Assembly (NCBI GenBank): GCA_021732995.1
Contig: JAKFWA010000020.1
Coordinates: 1-47,139, forward strand
Direction: 5' to 3'
Length of the DNA: 47,139 bases
DNA from: Planctomycetaceae bacterium
Lineage (GTDB): Bacteria > Planctomycetota > Planctomycetia > Planctomycetales > Planctomycetaceae
The notes under the pieces: generated by a model
Databases searched by the model: none
What the model was told of the DNA's origin: nothing
What the model saw: only the letters and a program-made list of their open reading frames with translations
Translations under genes and position numbers: made by a program
Shown: in pieces, positions 32,939 to 42,265 of the stretch
How the letters are laid out: every line of letters begins with the position of its first letter
Numbering within the stretch: the stretch's first letter is position 1

Positions 32939-33460
32939 TCAACTCGCAGCTTCGCTTTCACTGTGCGACTTGATGGCGCCACAAACCACAGAACCAGGAC
33001 CGAGGAGAGCACCAGCCAGTCTCGAGCCGGGGCCGAGAATTGCCGCTGCAATGTTCGATAGAATCTCTGCCCTGCCCGGACTCTTGCTGAGCACTTCCAC
33101 GCCCGCAGCGTCCAGGCCTTTCCCTTCCACGGAACCGCCCGTGATCTTAAGGGTGTCGACCTGCTTTGCCCAACCAGTGACGGTCTTCGCCAGTTCGACC
33201 GGATCTGCTCCACCCCAGATCAGGGTGGTCGAGCCGCTCAACTTGCCAGCGAAGGCCTCGTGCGACGTACCAGCGAAGGCATACTTCGCCAGAGACGGAC
33301 GGCACGTCAGGACAGAATAACCACTTTTTCGAAGTTGAACACGAAGACGGTTCGCATCGACCGCGGGCACCTTCGACAGGTCGCCGCTCACAATGTAATC
33401 AACACCGGCTGTGGCCTCGGACAGCTCCTTGACCAATGCAGTGTGCAACGCGCTAGCCAT
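32939..33460 (-). CDS. rplJ: 50S ribosomal protein L10
   Basis: A 173-residue stalk-base protein that anchors L7/L12 dimers through its C-terminal helix to L11-region 23S rRNA. Recognisable segments are ELSEATAGVDYIVSGDLSKVPAVDANRLRVQLRKSGYS at the N-terminus and VKLxxGxF-like LKITGGSVEGKGLDAAGVEVLS in the middle. The C-terminal helix is short (LLGPGSVVCGAIKSHSESEAAS), which may limit how many L7/L12 dimers bind. Gene order rplK-rplA-rplJ-rplL is conserved. The ATG at 33460 is well placed. Confidence 0.92.
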   Translation of the reverse strand: MASALHTALVKELSEATAGVDYIVSGDLSKVPAVDANRLRVQLRKSGYSVLTCRPSLAKYAFAGTSHEAFAGKLSGSTTLIWGGADPVELAKTVTGWAKQVDTLKITGGSVEGKGLDAAGVEVLSKSPGRAEILSNIAAAILGPGSRLAGALLGPGSVVCGAIKSHSESEAAS

Positions 33461-33492
33461 GTTACCAAACCTCTAAGTTCGAGACGAATCGC

Positions 33493-34209
33493 TTACCACT
33501 GAGCTGCGTCTGACGAGACTCGGATGCTCGGAGTCATCGTCGCCTGAATCGTCACACCGCGGAAATAAACTCCGCGAGCGGCCGCAGGCTTTGCAGCAGT
33601 CAGGGCGTTCAGCACGGCTCGGGCATTCTCCAGCAGCGACTGAGCACCGAAGCTCAGACGGCCAACCACGCAGTGGGCGTTGCCGCCGTCATCAGCGCGG
33701 AACTCTACTTTACCGGCCTTGTACTCGCGAACGATGTTGGCCACATCGTTAGTGACCGTGCCAGCCTTTGGCGACGGCATCAAGCCCCGTGGACCAAGGA
33801 AGCGACCCAACGGACCGACGACACCCATCATGTCGGGCGTCGCCACGGCCACGTCGAAGTCCATCCAGCCTTCTTTGATCTTGGCGGCGAGTTCAGCGCC
33901 ACCCACAAAGTCAGCTCCCGCTTCTTTAGCAACAGCCACGTTCGCAGCCTGGCAGAACACCAGGACGCGAACCTTGCGGCCAGTGCCATTCGGCAGAACG
34001 ACCGCACCGCGGACCTGCTGGTCCGCCTGCTTGACGTCCACACCCAGACGAGCGGTCAGAGTCACGGTCTGATCAAACCCGATCTTTCGCTTCGCATCGA
34101 CCGCATCTTCGAGCTTGCAGAGCTTTGCCAAAGCGTCGGACAGATTAGTCGCGGACTGAGCGCTCAACGCCTTGTTCAGCGCCGTCATACGTACCGAGGA
34201 AGTCGCCAT
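33493..34209 (-). CDS. rplA: 50S ribosomal protein L1
   Basis: A 238-residue L1 from ATG 34209. It forms the mobile L1 stalk that helps release deacylated tRNA from the E site; in many bacteria it also represses its own rplK-rplA mRNA. Key segments: FDQTVTLTARLGVDVKQADQQVRGAVVLPNGTGRKVRVLVF, GADFVGGAELAAKIKEGW, and MGVVGPLGRFLGPRGLMPSPKAGTVTNDV, followed by VEFRADDGGNAHCVVGRLSF. The N-terminal 30 residues are less basic than usual. It follows rplK by 32 bp. No obvious L1-binding mimic was located in the leader. Confidence 0.95.
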   Translation of the reverse strand: MATSSVRMTALNKALSAQSATNLSDALAKLCKLEDAVDAKRKIGFDQTVTLTARLGVDVKQADQQVRGAVVLPNGTGRKVRVLVFCQAANVAVAKEAGADFVGGAELAAKIKEGWMDFDVAVATPDMMGVVGPLGRFLGPRGLMPSPKAGTVTNDVANIVREYKAGKVEFRADDGGNAHCVVGRLSFGAQSLLENARAVLNALTAAKPAAARGVYFRGVTIQATMTPSIRVSSDAAQW

Positions 34210-34241
34210 CAAAATTACCCTAATGAACCCGCCCTGATGAT

Positions 34242-34670
34242 CTAAACAATCTTCAAACCGCAGCTTCGAGCTGCACCTTCAATGCTTCGCACGGCTGACT
34301 CGAGGCTTTCGGTGTTCAGATCGGCGAGTTTCGTCTTTGCAATTTCCAGGATCTGATCCTTCGTGAGCGTTCCCACAGAGGCACGGCCCGGCGTCTGAGA
34401 TCCCTTTGCGACCTGCGCCGCCTGCTTCAGCAGAATAGCAGCGGGAGGCGTCTTAACAATGAACTCAAAACTGCGGTCGTTGTAAATCGTGACGATCACA
34501 GGCACCAGCGTGCCGGCAATCGGACGAGTTTTCTCATTGAATTCAGAAACGAATTTACCCAAGTTGATGCCGTGAGGGCCCAACGAGGTACCTACTGGTG
34601 GAGCAGGGGTTGCCTGGCCAGCCACAATCTGCACTTTGACCTGTGCCGTTACTGCTTTCGCCTTCGCCAT
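34242..34670 (-). CDS. rplK: 50S ribosomal protein L11
   Basis: A 142-residue L11 from ATG 34670 (MAKAKAVTAQ), the normal length. The N-terminal domain has the PAPPVGTSLGPHGINLGKFV segment (ATPAPPVGTSLGPHGI), the thiostrepton-binding proline-rich part, and the C-terminal domain ends with VGTLTKDQILEIAKTKLADLN and VRSIEGAARSCGLKI. It binds the GTPase-associated region of 23S rRNA. A GAGAGA-type purine stretch precedes the start. It lies between nusG and rplA, as in most bacteria. Confidence 0.96.
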   Translation of the reverse strand: MAKAKAVTAQVKVQIVAGQATPAPPVGTSLGPHGINLGKFVSEFNEKTRPIAGTLVPVIVTIYNDRSFEFIVKTPPAAILLKQAAQVAKGSQTPGRASVGTLTKDQILEIAKTKLADLNTESLESAVRSIEGAARSCGLKIV

Positions 34671-34691
34671 CTCTCTCCCCAATCTCCCGGA

Positions 34692-35240
34692 CTAAACTTC
34701 TTCAACATTATAGTGTTCGAGATCGACAGACGTCGGACGCCCAAAAATCTCAATAACAACCGTCACTACGCCTGTCTCTTCGTCGATCTTGTCAATCGTC
34801 CCCGAGAACCCCTCGAACGGACCTGTCTTGATTTTGACCGTCTCACCCACACGCTGCGAAATGCGAATCTTGGGAGCAGCAGCCTCGCCGGGGTCCAGGT
34901 GACCGCCAAGCATCTTTTCTACGTCACTGGGCGTCATCGGCAATGGCTTGCCTTGATGCCCCGTGAAATCTCCCACTCCCGAAATATCGCGAACCGTATA
35001 CCAACTGTCATCCGTAAGCCGCATCTCTACGAAAATATACCCCGGATACAACTTCTGCTCGCGGACTACCTTTCGGCCGCCGCGCTGCTCGGAAATCTTT
35101 TCTGTCGGTACAACAATCCTTTTGAAGTATGATTCCATCGCATCGCGCTGAATGGCCCGCTCCAGCGATTTGCGAATCGTTGATTCGCGGTTGGTCTGCA
35201 CTTTCAGAACATACCACTGAAAGTCTTCTTCATCGCTCAT
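34692..35240 (-). CDS. nusG: Transcription termination/antitermination factor NusG
   Basis: A 182-residue NusG from ATG 35240. The NGN domain opens FQWYVLKVQTNRESTIRKSLERAI and contains EQKLYPGYIFVEMRLTDDSWYTVRDISGVGDFTG. The C-terminal KOW domain is VGETVKIKTGPFEGFSGTIDKIDEETGVVTV. It binds elongating RNA polymerase and links it to Rho or to ribosomal S10. It sits between secE and rplK with tight spacing, as in most bacteria. Confidence 0.96.
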   Translation of the reverse strand: MSDEEDFQWYVLKVQTNRESTIRKSLERAIQRDAMESYFKRIVVPTEKISEQRGGRKVVREQKLYPGYIFVEMRLTDDSWYTVRDISGVGDFTGHQGKPLPMTPSDVEKMLGGHLDPGEAAAPKIRISQRVGETVKIKTGPFEGFSGTIDKIDEETGVVTVVIEIFGRPTSVDLEHYNVEEV

Positions 35241-35264
35241 GGATTACCCACGCAATCTCAGTGG

Positions 35265-35633
35265 TTATGTCAATGTCAGGAATCCCAGCAGTTTAAATAT
35301 CCACTGCCAGGCGAAATCAATCAGCAACGTCGCCACTGCAATTGCCAGCAGCGCCACCAGCAGCACAATCACCGAACCTTTCACTTCCACGGCCGGCGGC
35401 CAACTGACGCGCCGAAACTCGTCTTCCGTGGACGCGACAAAATCGTATGCCGCCGTACGACGCATCCACAGCCGCACCAAAAACACCGACACAATCATAA
35501 ACACAGACTGAATCGCGATTGCGGTCATCGTCTGCGTGGAGAACTGTGCGAGCGCCAAGATATGACTGGCAATAATCCAGGCGAGAACTGCTACCGCGAT
35601 GAGGACCGCCCGCTCCCCCATTTGTCCGTGCAT
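35265..35633 (-). CDS. secE: Preprotein translocase subunit SecE
   Basis: A 122-residue membrane protein from ATG 35633. Two N-terminal helices (about 9-30 and 35-55) precede the conserved amphipathic segment DFVASTEDEFRRVSWPPAVEVKGSVIVLLVALLAIAV, whose RRVSWP-type sequence and following helix are diagnostic for SecE. The three-helix form resembles the E. coli protein rather than the single-helix SecE of Gram-positive bacteria. SecE clamps SecY in the translocon. The gene lies between tRNA-Trp and nusG, the usual place. Confidence 0.93.
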   Translation of the reverse strand: MHGQMGERAVLIAVAVLAWIIASHILALAQFSTQTMTAIAIQSVFMIVSVFLVRLWMRRTAAYDFVASTEDEFRRVSWPPAVEVKGSVIVLLVALLAIAVATLLIDFAWQWIFKLLGFLTLT

Positions 35634-35673
35634 TTGTACTTCCGAACGCCAATTGAAACTTCGACGATCAAAT

Positions 35674-35746
<73 letters not shown>

Positions 35747-35754
35747 ATTGCCAC

Positions 35755-35907
35755 TTACTTCTTGCGTGACTCTTTATGGGACGTGTGACGACGGAGCTTC
35801 GGACAATACTTCTTCAGCTCCAGGCGTTCCGTACCCTTCGTCTCTTTTTGAGTGCGGTAGTTGCGAGACCCCGACTCTGTACATTCCAGCCAAACATACT
35901 CACGCAT
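35755..35907 (-). CDS. rpmG: 50S ribosomal protein L33
   Basis: A 50-residue L33 read as [20 protein letters not shown] in its first twenty residues and ending [23 protein letters not shown]33 contacts the E-site region of the 50S subunit. The zinc-binding form of L33 has two CxxC pairs; here only the first Cys of each pair remains (Cys9 and Cys35), with Ser12 and Leu38 at the partner positions, so zinc binding is probably lost or altered. It lies between tuf and tRNA-Trp with short gaps, as in Thermus-type tuf-rpmG-secE-nusG arrangements. Confidence 0.93.
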   Translation of the reverse strand: MREYVWLECTESGSRNYRTQKETKGTERLELKKYCPKLRRHTSHKESRKK

Positions 35908-35932
35908 TATTAAGCCTCGCGTTTACACTCAA

Positions 35933-37129
<1,197 letters not shown>

Positions 37130-37238
37130 TACTACCTGATCCTTTTCACTGAGTCACAAACATCAGACTCGGCCGACATCGCTCTGTCGAAGCCTATCGA
37201 TACAAACAATCTTCCCCCAAAGGGGCCTCACTCTATAA

Positions 37239-37311
<73 letters not shown>

Positions 37312-37334
37312 GAAGCTGTTACCCAAAACGACAG

Positions 37335-37405
37335 AGCGGGTGAAGGGAATCGAACCCTCGTGTGCAGCTTGGAAGGCTGCCGTTCTACCATTGAACTACA
37401 CCCGC
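37335..37405 (-). tRNA. tRNA-Gly (anticodon TCC)
   Basis: A 71-base cloverleaf on the minus strand. The acceptor stem GCGGGTG pairs with CACCCGC, the short D arm is TAGTTCAATGGTAGAAC, the anticodon arm GCAGCCTTCCAAGCTGC exposes TCC, and the T arm has GGTTCGATTCC. The discriminator is T (U), usual for tRNA-Gly. It lies between tRNA-Tyr and tRNA-Thr, 12 bp from the former. Confidence 0.95.
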
Positions 37406-37417
37406 GCAACGCAAATG

Positions 37418-37499
37418 TGGGAGAGACAGGATTCGAACCTGTGAAGGCATAGCCACCAGATTTACAGTCTGGCCCCTTTGGCCGCTCGGGTACTCTCCC
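37418..37499 (-). tRNA. tRNA-Tyr (anticodon GTA)
   Basis: An 82-base class II tRNA on the minus strand with a long variable arm. The acceptor stem GGGAGAG pairs with CTCTCCC, the anticodon arm CCAGACTGTAAATCTGG exposes GTA, the variable arm is TGGCTATGCCTTCA, and the T arm has GGTTCGAATCC. The discriminator is A. It is the first transcribed element of the cluster, so the operon promoter should lie just above 37500. Confidence 0.95.
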
Positions 37500-37905
37500 G
37501 TCAATTTGCGTTTAAGTCAGTTACGACTTGCACGCGTAGGTCGTGAAACGAAGGCACTGCGTCCCCTGTCACGCCATTTGGGTCGGGCGTTGTAGCAGGT
37601 CGGCTTTTGCGAGGGAAGCAATGCCACAAGCATTTTTATGTGCTGAGAACTCGATTCTTAGGCGGACCCGGAGGTTCGCTTTGATCTGTTCCGATCGCCG
37701 AAGATTGATCGTTTTGGCAGCTCCTGACAATGCTGCGGATTGAACTTGCCGCGACGGCGGATCGTGGACGATCAGGCTCGCGGCGGGATATGCTGACAGT
37801 TAACGGTCGACAAATCGGGATTGCTGCGTCGCTGCGTGCGTCCGGATTGCTGGCCAGAAACTATCCAACGCTGGTAAGTTGATAACGCTGCAAGGGTTGC
37901 AACTC
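37500..37905. other. Divergent gap upstream of the tRNA-tuf cluster
   Basis: About 400 bp between tRNA-Tyr (minus) and the ABM-domain gene (plus). It should hold the promoter of the whole translation/transcription cluster, but I could not find a convincing -35/-10 pair on the minus strand. The only AT-rich patch is CATAAAAAT near 37633-37641 (read on the minus strand), without a good partner. A 66-codon frame at 37543-37743 has an Arg/Cys-rich composition and is probably not a gene. Confidence 0.4.
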
Positions 37906-38196
37906 ATGGTTTACACAAACGTGGTACTGACGGTGAAGAACGAAAGCGACGTGCCGCGAGTTCGTGAGCTGCTGACTCAGCAGTGCACGCTGTCTCGCGC
38001 TGAACCCGGCTGTGCCCGGTTCGACGTCTTCCATTCGCAGGCAGACCGGAAGTTTTTCATCCTCGTGGAAGCTTGGGAAAGCCAGGCAGCTTTGGATGAA
38101 CACCGGCTCGCGAAGGCCTACATGGAAGTCTACAAGCCCCACGTCCTGCCGCTGGTGGACCGGACTCCGCACCCGAGCGATCTCGTTGTTGTCTAA
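37906..38196 (+). CDS. ABM-domain (antibiotic biosynthesis monooxygenase-like) protein
   Basis: A 96-residue dimeric ferredoxin-like-fold protein from ATG 37906 (MVYTNVVLTVKNESDV). The pattern VRELLTQQCTLSRAEPGCARFDVFHSQADRKFFILVEAWESQAALDEHRLAKAYMEVYKPHVLPLV matches putative quinol monooxygenases of the YgiN type, including the EPGC, W/E and H-x(n)-H region. The family includes small cofactor-free monooxygenases and many proteins of unknown role. The TTG at 37879 could extend it by nine residues but looks worse. The lipoprotein gene starts 28 bp after its stop, so the two may be cotranscribed. Confidence 0.8.
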   Translation: MVYTNVVLTVKNESDVPRVRELLTQQCTLSRAEPGCARFDVFHSQADRKFFILVEAWESQAALDEHRLAKAYMEVYKPHVLPLVDRTPHPSDLVVV

Positions 38197-38224
38197 GCGT
38201 TCTGCGGGGAGATGGGTGGAAGCC

Positions 38225-38593
38225 ATGGATCGAGTTTTGATTTGCGGTGTCTTACTCGCGCTACTCGGTGCGGGCTGTGATCGGCCCGCGTTACCTCCGG
38301 CAACGTACGCCAGGCACAATCTCGCGAATGGCCGGTACTTCATCGACTGCGAGAACACCGGAAGCGGTTCGTCGCTGGACTTCAGTTCGTCCAGCGAGGG
38401 AGGCGAGGTTAAAACTGAGCTCTACAAGTTCGAATGGGCCAAGTCGAACCAGTTGCAAATCAAGGACGGGCAACTGAGCATCAACGGCGCCGACTATGGG
38501 GCGATCGAACCTGGCACCCGCATTACAATCCAGCCGTCGGGCGACATCCTGCTGAACGGAAGTAAGGCGAGTCCGGCCAAACCTGCCACCTGA
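38225..38593 (+). CDS. Small predicted lipoprotein, function unknown
   Basis: A 122-residue protein with a lipoprotein signal peptide: MDRVLICGVLLALLGAGC, with the lipobox LGAGC and Cys18 as the expected lipidated residue. The mature part contains GRYFIDCENTGSGSSLDFSSSSEGG and a beta-rich segment with LQIKDGQLSINGADYGAIEPGTRITIQPSGDILLNG. I do not recognise a family. It lies between the ABM-domain gene and queE. Confidence 0.65.
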   Translation: MDRVLICGVLLALLGAGCDRPALPPATYARHNLANGRYFIDCENTGSGSSLDFSSSSEGGEVKTELYKFEWAKSNQLQIKDGQLSINGADYGAIEPGTRITIQPSGDILLNGSKASPAKPAT

Positions 38594-38716
38594 ATCCTTT
38601 TCGCCTGCCTGGTTGATGCCGGGCGGTGGCTCCTACTCAAGTCATCCGAGGGCATCAGTCGCCGACGATTGTGGGCTGCGATGTAGTGCGGAATCTTTCT
38701 CGTCGAGTCCCGTCCC

Positions 38717-39397
38717 GTGCTGATTTCTGAGCTGTACACCGCTGTTCAGGGCGAAGGAGCCTATTCCGGGACGCCGTCTGTCTTTCTGCGAACGACCGGC
38801 TGCAACCTGCGGTGCTGGTTCTGCGATACGCCCTTCACATCGTGGAATCCGGAGGGCGAAGACGTTCCGCTCGAGGAACTCCGGCAGCGCATCTCTGCGT
38901 TCGGCGTGGAGCACGTCGTGATCACGGGCGGCGAGCCGATGATGCCGGTCGAAATGACGGAACTCACCCGACAGCTCAAGGAAGCGGGGCACTTCATCAC
39001 GATCGAAACCGCAGGAACAATCTTCCGCGACGTGACGGCCGACCTGATGTCCATCAGCCCGAAGCTGTCGAACTCGTCCCCGAAACAGGACGAGAAGTGG
39101 CTGGCCCGGCACGATGAGACTCGTTTACGGCCCGAGGTCGTGGCCATCCTGACCAACCGCTTCAACTATCAGCTCAAATTTGTGGTCGATACGCCTGACG
39201 ATCTGGACGAGATCGAGGAGTATCTGGCCCCGATGGCGAACATCGACCGACGGCGCGTCTGGCTGATGCCGCAGGCGACGACTCGCGAAGAACTGGCCGA
39301 GAAAACCGTCTGGCTGAAGCCGCTGGCTCAACAGCACCACTTCCGGTTTTCATCCCGATTGCACATCGAAGCCTTCGGCAATGTCCGGGGGAAATAG
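38717..39397 (+). CDS. queE: 7-carboxy-7-deazaguanine synthase (radical SAM)
   Basis: A 226-residue radical SAM enzyme that contracts 6-carboxy-tetrahydropterin to 7-carboxy-7-deazaguanine, a step toward queuosine in tRNA. The 4Fe-4S-binding motif is Cys29-x3-Cys33-x2-Cys36 in TGCNLRCWFCDTPF. The opening ISELYTAVQGEGAYSGTPSVFLRT and the later ITGGEPMMPVEMTEL and ETAGTIF are typical of QueE. The start is GTG 38717. The partner genes queC, queD and queF are not in the window. Length is normal. Confidence 0.9.
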   Translation: MLISELYTAVQGEGAYSGTPSVFLRTTGCNLRCWFCDTPFTSWNPEGEDVPLEELRQRISAFGVEHVVITGGEPMMPVEMTELTRQLKEAGHFITIETAGTIFRDVTADLMSISPKLSNSSPKQDEKWLARHDETRLRPEVVAILTNRFNYQLKFVVDTPDDLDEIEEYLAPMANIDRRRVWLMPQATTREELAEKTVWLKPLAQQHHFRFSSRLHIEAFGNVRGK

Positions 39398-39442
39398 CGT
39401 CGTTTGACCTCCTGCTGATTTACTCACTCAAGGGCCTGTCCT

Positions 39443-40372
39443 ATGTCCAACATGCTTGAGCTCGGCTTCGCCAGTGCGATTCTGCCCGATCAGTCGCTGG
39501 AAGAAGTGCTGAAATTCGCCGCTCAAACGCGCTTCACGTGCGTGGAACTCATGTGCTGGCCTGTGAGCAAGGCCGAGCGTCGCTACGCCGGTGTGACGCA
39601 CGTGGACGTCACGCAGTTCGACAAGTCCAAAGCCGCCGACGTCAAAGCTCTCGTCGATTCGACCGGAGTGAAGATCAGCGGCCTGGGCTACTACCCGAAC
39701 CCCCTGTCGCCGAACGCCGACGAAGCCAAGGCCGCGGCGGAACACATTAAAAAGGTGATCAAGGCGTCGGCCCTCCTGGGCGTGAACCAGATGAACTCGT
39801 TCGTCGGCCGGGACTGGACGAAATCCGTCGACGACAACTGGCCGCGGTTCCTCAAGACCTGGAAGCCGCTCATCAAGTTTGCCGAGGATCAGGGCGTCCG
39901 CGTCGGGATCGAGAACTGCCCGATGCTGTTTTCCAAAGACGAATGGCCGGGCGGGAAAAACCTCGCGACAACTCCGAATATCTGGACACGGATGTTCTCA
40001 GACATTCCCAGCGACAGCTTCGGGCTCAACTACGACCCGTCGCACATGGTCTGGCAGCACATGGACTATCTGCTTCCCATGAAAGAGTTTGCGTCGAAAT
40101 TGTTCCATATACACGCTAAGGACGTGCGGCTGGATCAGGACCGCCTGAATCGGGTTGGCATCATGGCTCACCCGCTGGAATACCACACTCCGAAGCTGCC
40201 GGGCCTGGGCGAAATCAACTGGGGCCGGTTCTGTTCGGTGCTAACGGACGTGGGTTATCGCGGTCCGGTGTGCGTGGAAGTTGAGGATCGGGCGTACGAA
40301 GCGACGCTCGAAACCCGCCGAGATTCGCTCCGTCAAAGTTGTCGTTATCTACGCAACTTCATCAGCGGGTGA
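39443..40372 (+). CDS. Sugar phosphate isomerase/epimerase-like TIM-barrel protein
   Basis: A 309-residue protein of the xylose-isomerase-like (AP endonuclease 2) fold. Likely metal ligands are Glu in [11 protein letters not shown], Asp and His in [12 protein letters not shown], His in LFHIHAKDV and Glu in [13 protein letters not shown]. This quartet is usual for divalent-metal sugar isomerases and epimerases such as inosose or tagatose epimerases. The substrate is unknown; planctomycetes hold many such paralogues, often near Gfo/Idh/MocA enzymes. The ATG start follows queE by 45 bp, so they may share a transcript. Confidence 0.82.
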   Translation: MSNMLELGFASAILPDQSLEEVLKFAAQTRFTCVELMCWPVSKAERRYAGVTHVDVTQFDKSKAADVKALVDSTGVKISGLGYYPNPLSPNADEAKAAAEHIKKVIKASALLGVNQMNSFVGRDWTKSVDDNWPRFLKTWKPLIKFAEDQGVRVGIENCPMLFSKDEWPGGKNLATTPNIWTRMFSDIPSDSFGLNYDPSHMVWQHMDYLLPMKEFASKLFHIHAKDVRLDQDRLNRVGIMAHPLEYHTPKLPGLGEINWGRFCSVLTDVGYRGPVCVEVEDRAYEATLETRRDSLRQSCRYLRNFISG

Positions 40373-40758
40373 TTTTCAGGATCAGGAAGCCGGGAAACCT
40401 TCCTTGACACCCCAAAACTTGACGGGTGTAATCGCCGCCGTACGTCAGTCCGATCCGGTTGTCTTGAGGGGTCACGCCAACCGGGGTCAATCAGGCTGAG
40501 GTCACAGTTCGTTTGGTGCTGTTGGGTCACGCACGCCGACGGATAGAAGCGTCGCTGGGGTTGTTCTGACGAGGGGTCTGAAGAACTGCCCAAATTCAGC
40601 GGAAAGTTCGTCTTACTCAAATTCGATTGAAATGTTTGGCCGATAATCCATCTGTGCCGAACGCCAGTCGAGATTGAGCGCTTTGATCCTGGGTCTGCGT
40701 TGGGCTGATGGAGCGGCAGGCGCCCAGCTTGCTTTGGTGTTGCGATCAGGGTGACGCA
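40373..40758 (+). other. Long gap/leader before the ketoacyl-synthase gene
   Basis: A 386-bp stretch without a convincing gene. Near its left end lie a weak AGGAAG/CTTCCT hairpin (about 40384-40403) and a near-consensus promoter at 40404-40432. Transcription from there would give a leader of about 320 nt. The leader contains several GGTCAC repeats (about 40468-40535), but I recognise no riboswitch. It could be a regulatory leader or a separate small RNA. Confidence 0.45.
40404..40432 (+). promoter_or_regulatory. Near-consensus sigma-70-type promoter
   Basis: TTGACA at 40404-40409 and TGTAAT at 40427-40432 are separated by exactly 17 bases. The -35 is a perfect consensus and the -10 differs at one position. 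It points toward the ketoacyl-synthase homologue, whose start at 40759 is about 320 bases from the expected transcription start. It is the best promoter match I found in the window. Confidence 0.6.
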
Positions 40759-42048
40759 ATGTCTGCAGCCTTTTCTTATCCCAGAGTGGTCATCACGGGG
40801 GTCGGAACGGTCTCGCCAATTGGTGTCGGCAACGACGCATTCTGGCAGAGTCTCGTTAACGGCCGATCCGGTGTGGGCCATCTCCGTTCAGTGCCCAGCT
40901 CCGGGTTACCGTCGAAGCTGGCCGCGGAAGTTCCGGACTTCGACCCCCAGCTCGTTTACAACCGCAAAGCCATCAAGACGATGTCGCGCGATGCCCTGCT
41001 GGGCGTTGTCGCCGCGTCGCTGGCCATGAAAGATGCCGACCTGCCGAGTGGCGTCATCGACCCCGATCGACTCGGCGTGAGCTTTGGCAGTGGTCGGATT
41101 TCGCCTTCGCCGTGCGATCTCTCCGAAGCCGCGATGACCAGCGCTCGCGAGGACCGCACGTTCGACTTTGAACGCTGGGGCGAAAACAGCCTCGATAAGA
41201 TTGCTCCGCTGTGGTTCATCAAGAAGCTGCCCAACATGGCCGCTTGCCACATCTCGATCGAACACGACGCTCGCGGACCAAACAACACCATCACCAGCCG
41301 CGATTCGTCCGGTCTGATGGCCCTCGCGGAAGGTGTCCGGGTTTTGGAACGCGACGCCGCCGACGTGATGATCGTGGGTTCGTCGAGCTCCAGCATTCAC
41401 CCGGTGGACCTGACCAAGTTCCATCTGTTTGAAAGCATGTCGCACTGCGAAGACGCTCCTGAAACCGCCAGCCGTCCGTTCGACGTGACCCGCGACGGTG
41501 CTGTGGTGGGTGAAGGCGGCGCGGCGTTCGTCATCGAAACCTACGAACACGCCGTCCGTCGCGGCGCCCGGATTTACGCCGAGGTGCTAGCGGTCGGTCA
41601 GGGCTGCGATGGCAAGGGCTGGGACAACGGCTCGGGCGGTCGCGGAGTGGCCCGAGCGGTGCAAGCCGCCCTGCGTCGAGCGAACATTGAGCCCAAAGAT
41701 ATCGGCCACATCAACGCGCACGGCAAGAGCACCCAGCGCGACGACCTAGTCGAAGCTCGCGGCTACCACTGGGGCATGGGCGAGATCGCTCGCCGCATCC
41801 CGGTGACCGCCATGAAGAGCTACTTCGGCCACTTCGACGCCGGTTCCGGCTCGGTCGAACTCGCCGGCAGCGTGCTGGCCCTGCAACACAAAGTGCTGCC
41901 GGCCACACTCAACTACCGCATCCCCGATCCCCGTTGCATGCTGAACGTGGTGAGCGGTGCCCCGACCGAGCTGCGTAACCTGACCGCCATGTCCGTGAGC
42001 CGCACCTCCATGGGCCAAACCGCCGCCGCCATCATCCGCGCGGTGTAG
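40759..42048 (+). CDS. Beta-ketoacyl-ACP synthase homologue with Asp replacing the catalytic Cys
   Basis: A 429-residue thiolase-fold protein of the FabF type from ATG 40759 (MSAAFSYPRVVITGVGTVSP). The fold is well supported: PNMAACHISIEHDARGPN, DAADVMIVGSSSSS, DGAVVGEGGAAFVIE, HINAHGKST with one active-site His, and KSYFGHFDAGSGSVELAGS with Lys and the second His. At the nucleophile elbow, a gap-free alignment to E. coli FabF (ISIATACTSGVH) gives TITSRDSSGLM, placing Asp182 (codon GAT at 41302-41304) where the catalytic Cys should be. It therefore cannot form the usual acyl-thioester. It might act as a malonyl-ACP decarboxylase, a chain-length-factor-like partner or a non-catalytic protein. 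No acyl carrier protein or second synthase is adjacent. Confidence 0.85.
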   Translation: MSAAFSYPRVVITGVGTVSPIGVGNDAFWQSLVNGRSGVGHLRSVPSSGLPSKLAAEVPDFDPQLVYNRKAIKTMSRDALLGVVAASLAMKDADLPSGVIDPDRLGVSFGSGRISPSPCDLSEAAMTSAREDRTFDFERWGENSLDKIAPLWFIKKLPNMAACHISIEHDARGPNNTITSRDSSGLMALAEGVRVLERDAADVMIVGSSSSSIHPVDLTKFHLFESMSHCEDAPETASRPFDVTRDGAVVGEGGAAFVIETYEHAVRRGARIYAEVLAVGQGCDGKGWDNGSGGRGVARAVQAALRRANIEPKDIGHINAHGKSTQRDDLVEARGYHWGMGEIARRIPVTAMKSYFGHFDAGSGSVELAGSVLALQHKVLPATLNYRIPDPRCMLNVVSGAPTELRNLTAMSVSRTSMGQTAAAIIRAV

Positions 42049-42085
42049 GGATTGGTGATGCGCGGAACAGCAGGCCTTGTTGTAG

Positions 42086-42105
42086 GGCGGACAATCCTGT
42101 CCGCC
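42086..42105. repeat. Palindromic intergenic repeat, copy 4 (single arm)
   Basis: One arm, GGCGGACAATCCTGTCCGCC, lies in the gap after the ketoacyl-synthase homologue. Left flank TTGTTG, variable base, AGG and right flank GAAAC agree with copy 3 near 19769, so homology extends beyond the palindrome to more than 30 bp. The second, inverted arm is missing, so this looks like a half element or a decayed copy. Confidence 0.75.
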
Positions 42106-42265
42106 GAAACCCTCGTGTTCGTGGCGGCGAGCGCCATTTCAAGGTGATGCGGTCACGGTCTGCGTGGTTTGCCCCTCGTATTCCCATCACGCGATTGGAT
42201 ACTCTGCGGGTGTGCCACTTGATACCGCCCGGATCTCTCGAGCGTTTTCTCGCAAGGGCGCGACG

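Noticed and set aside
37543-37743. A 66-codon frame in the gap upstream of tRNA-Tyr
   Set aside because: The composition is Arg/Cys-rich, there is no ribosome-binding site, and no known small-protein pattern is seen. It is more likely non-coding DNA holding the cluster promoter.
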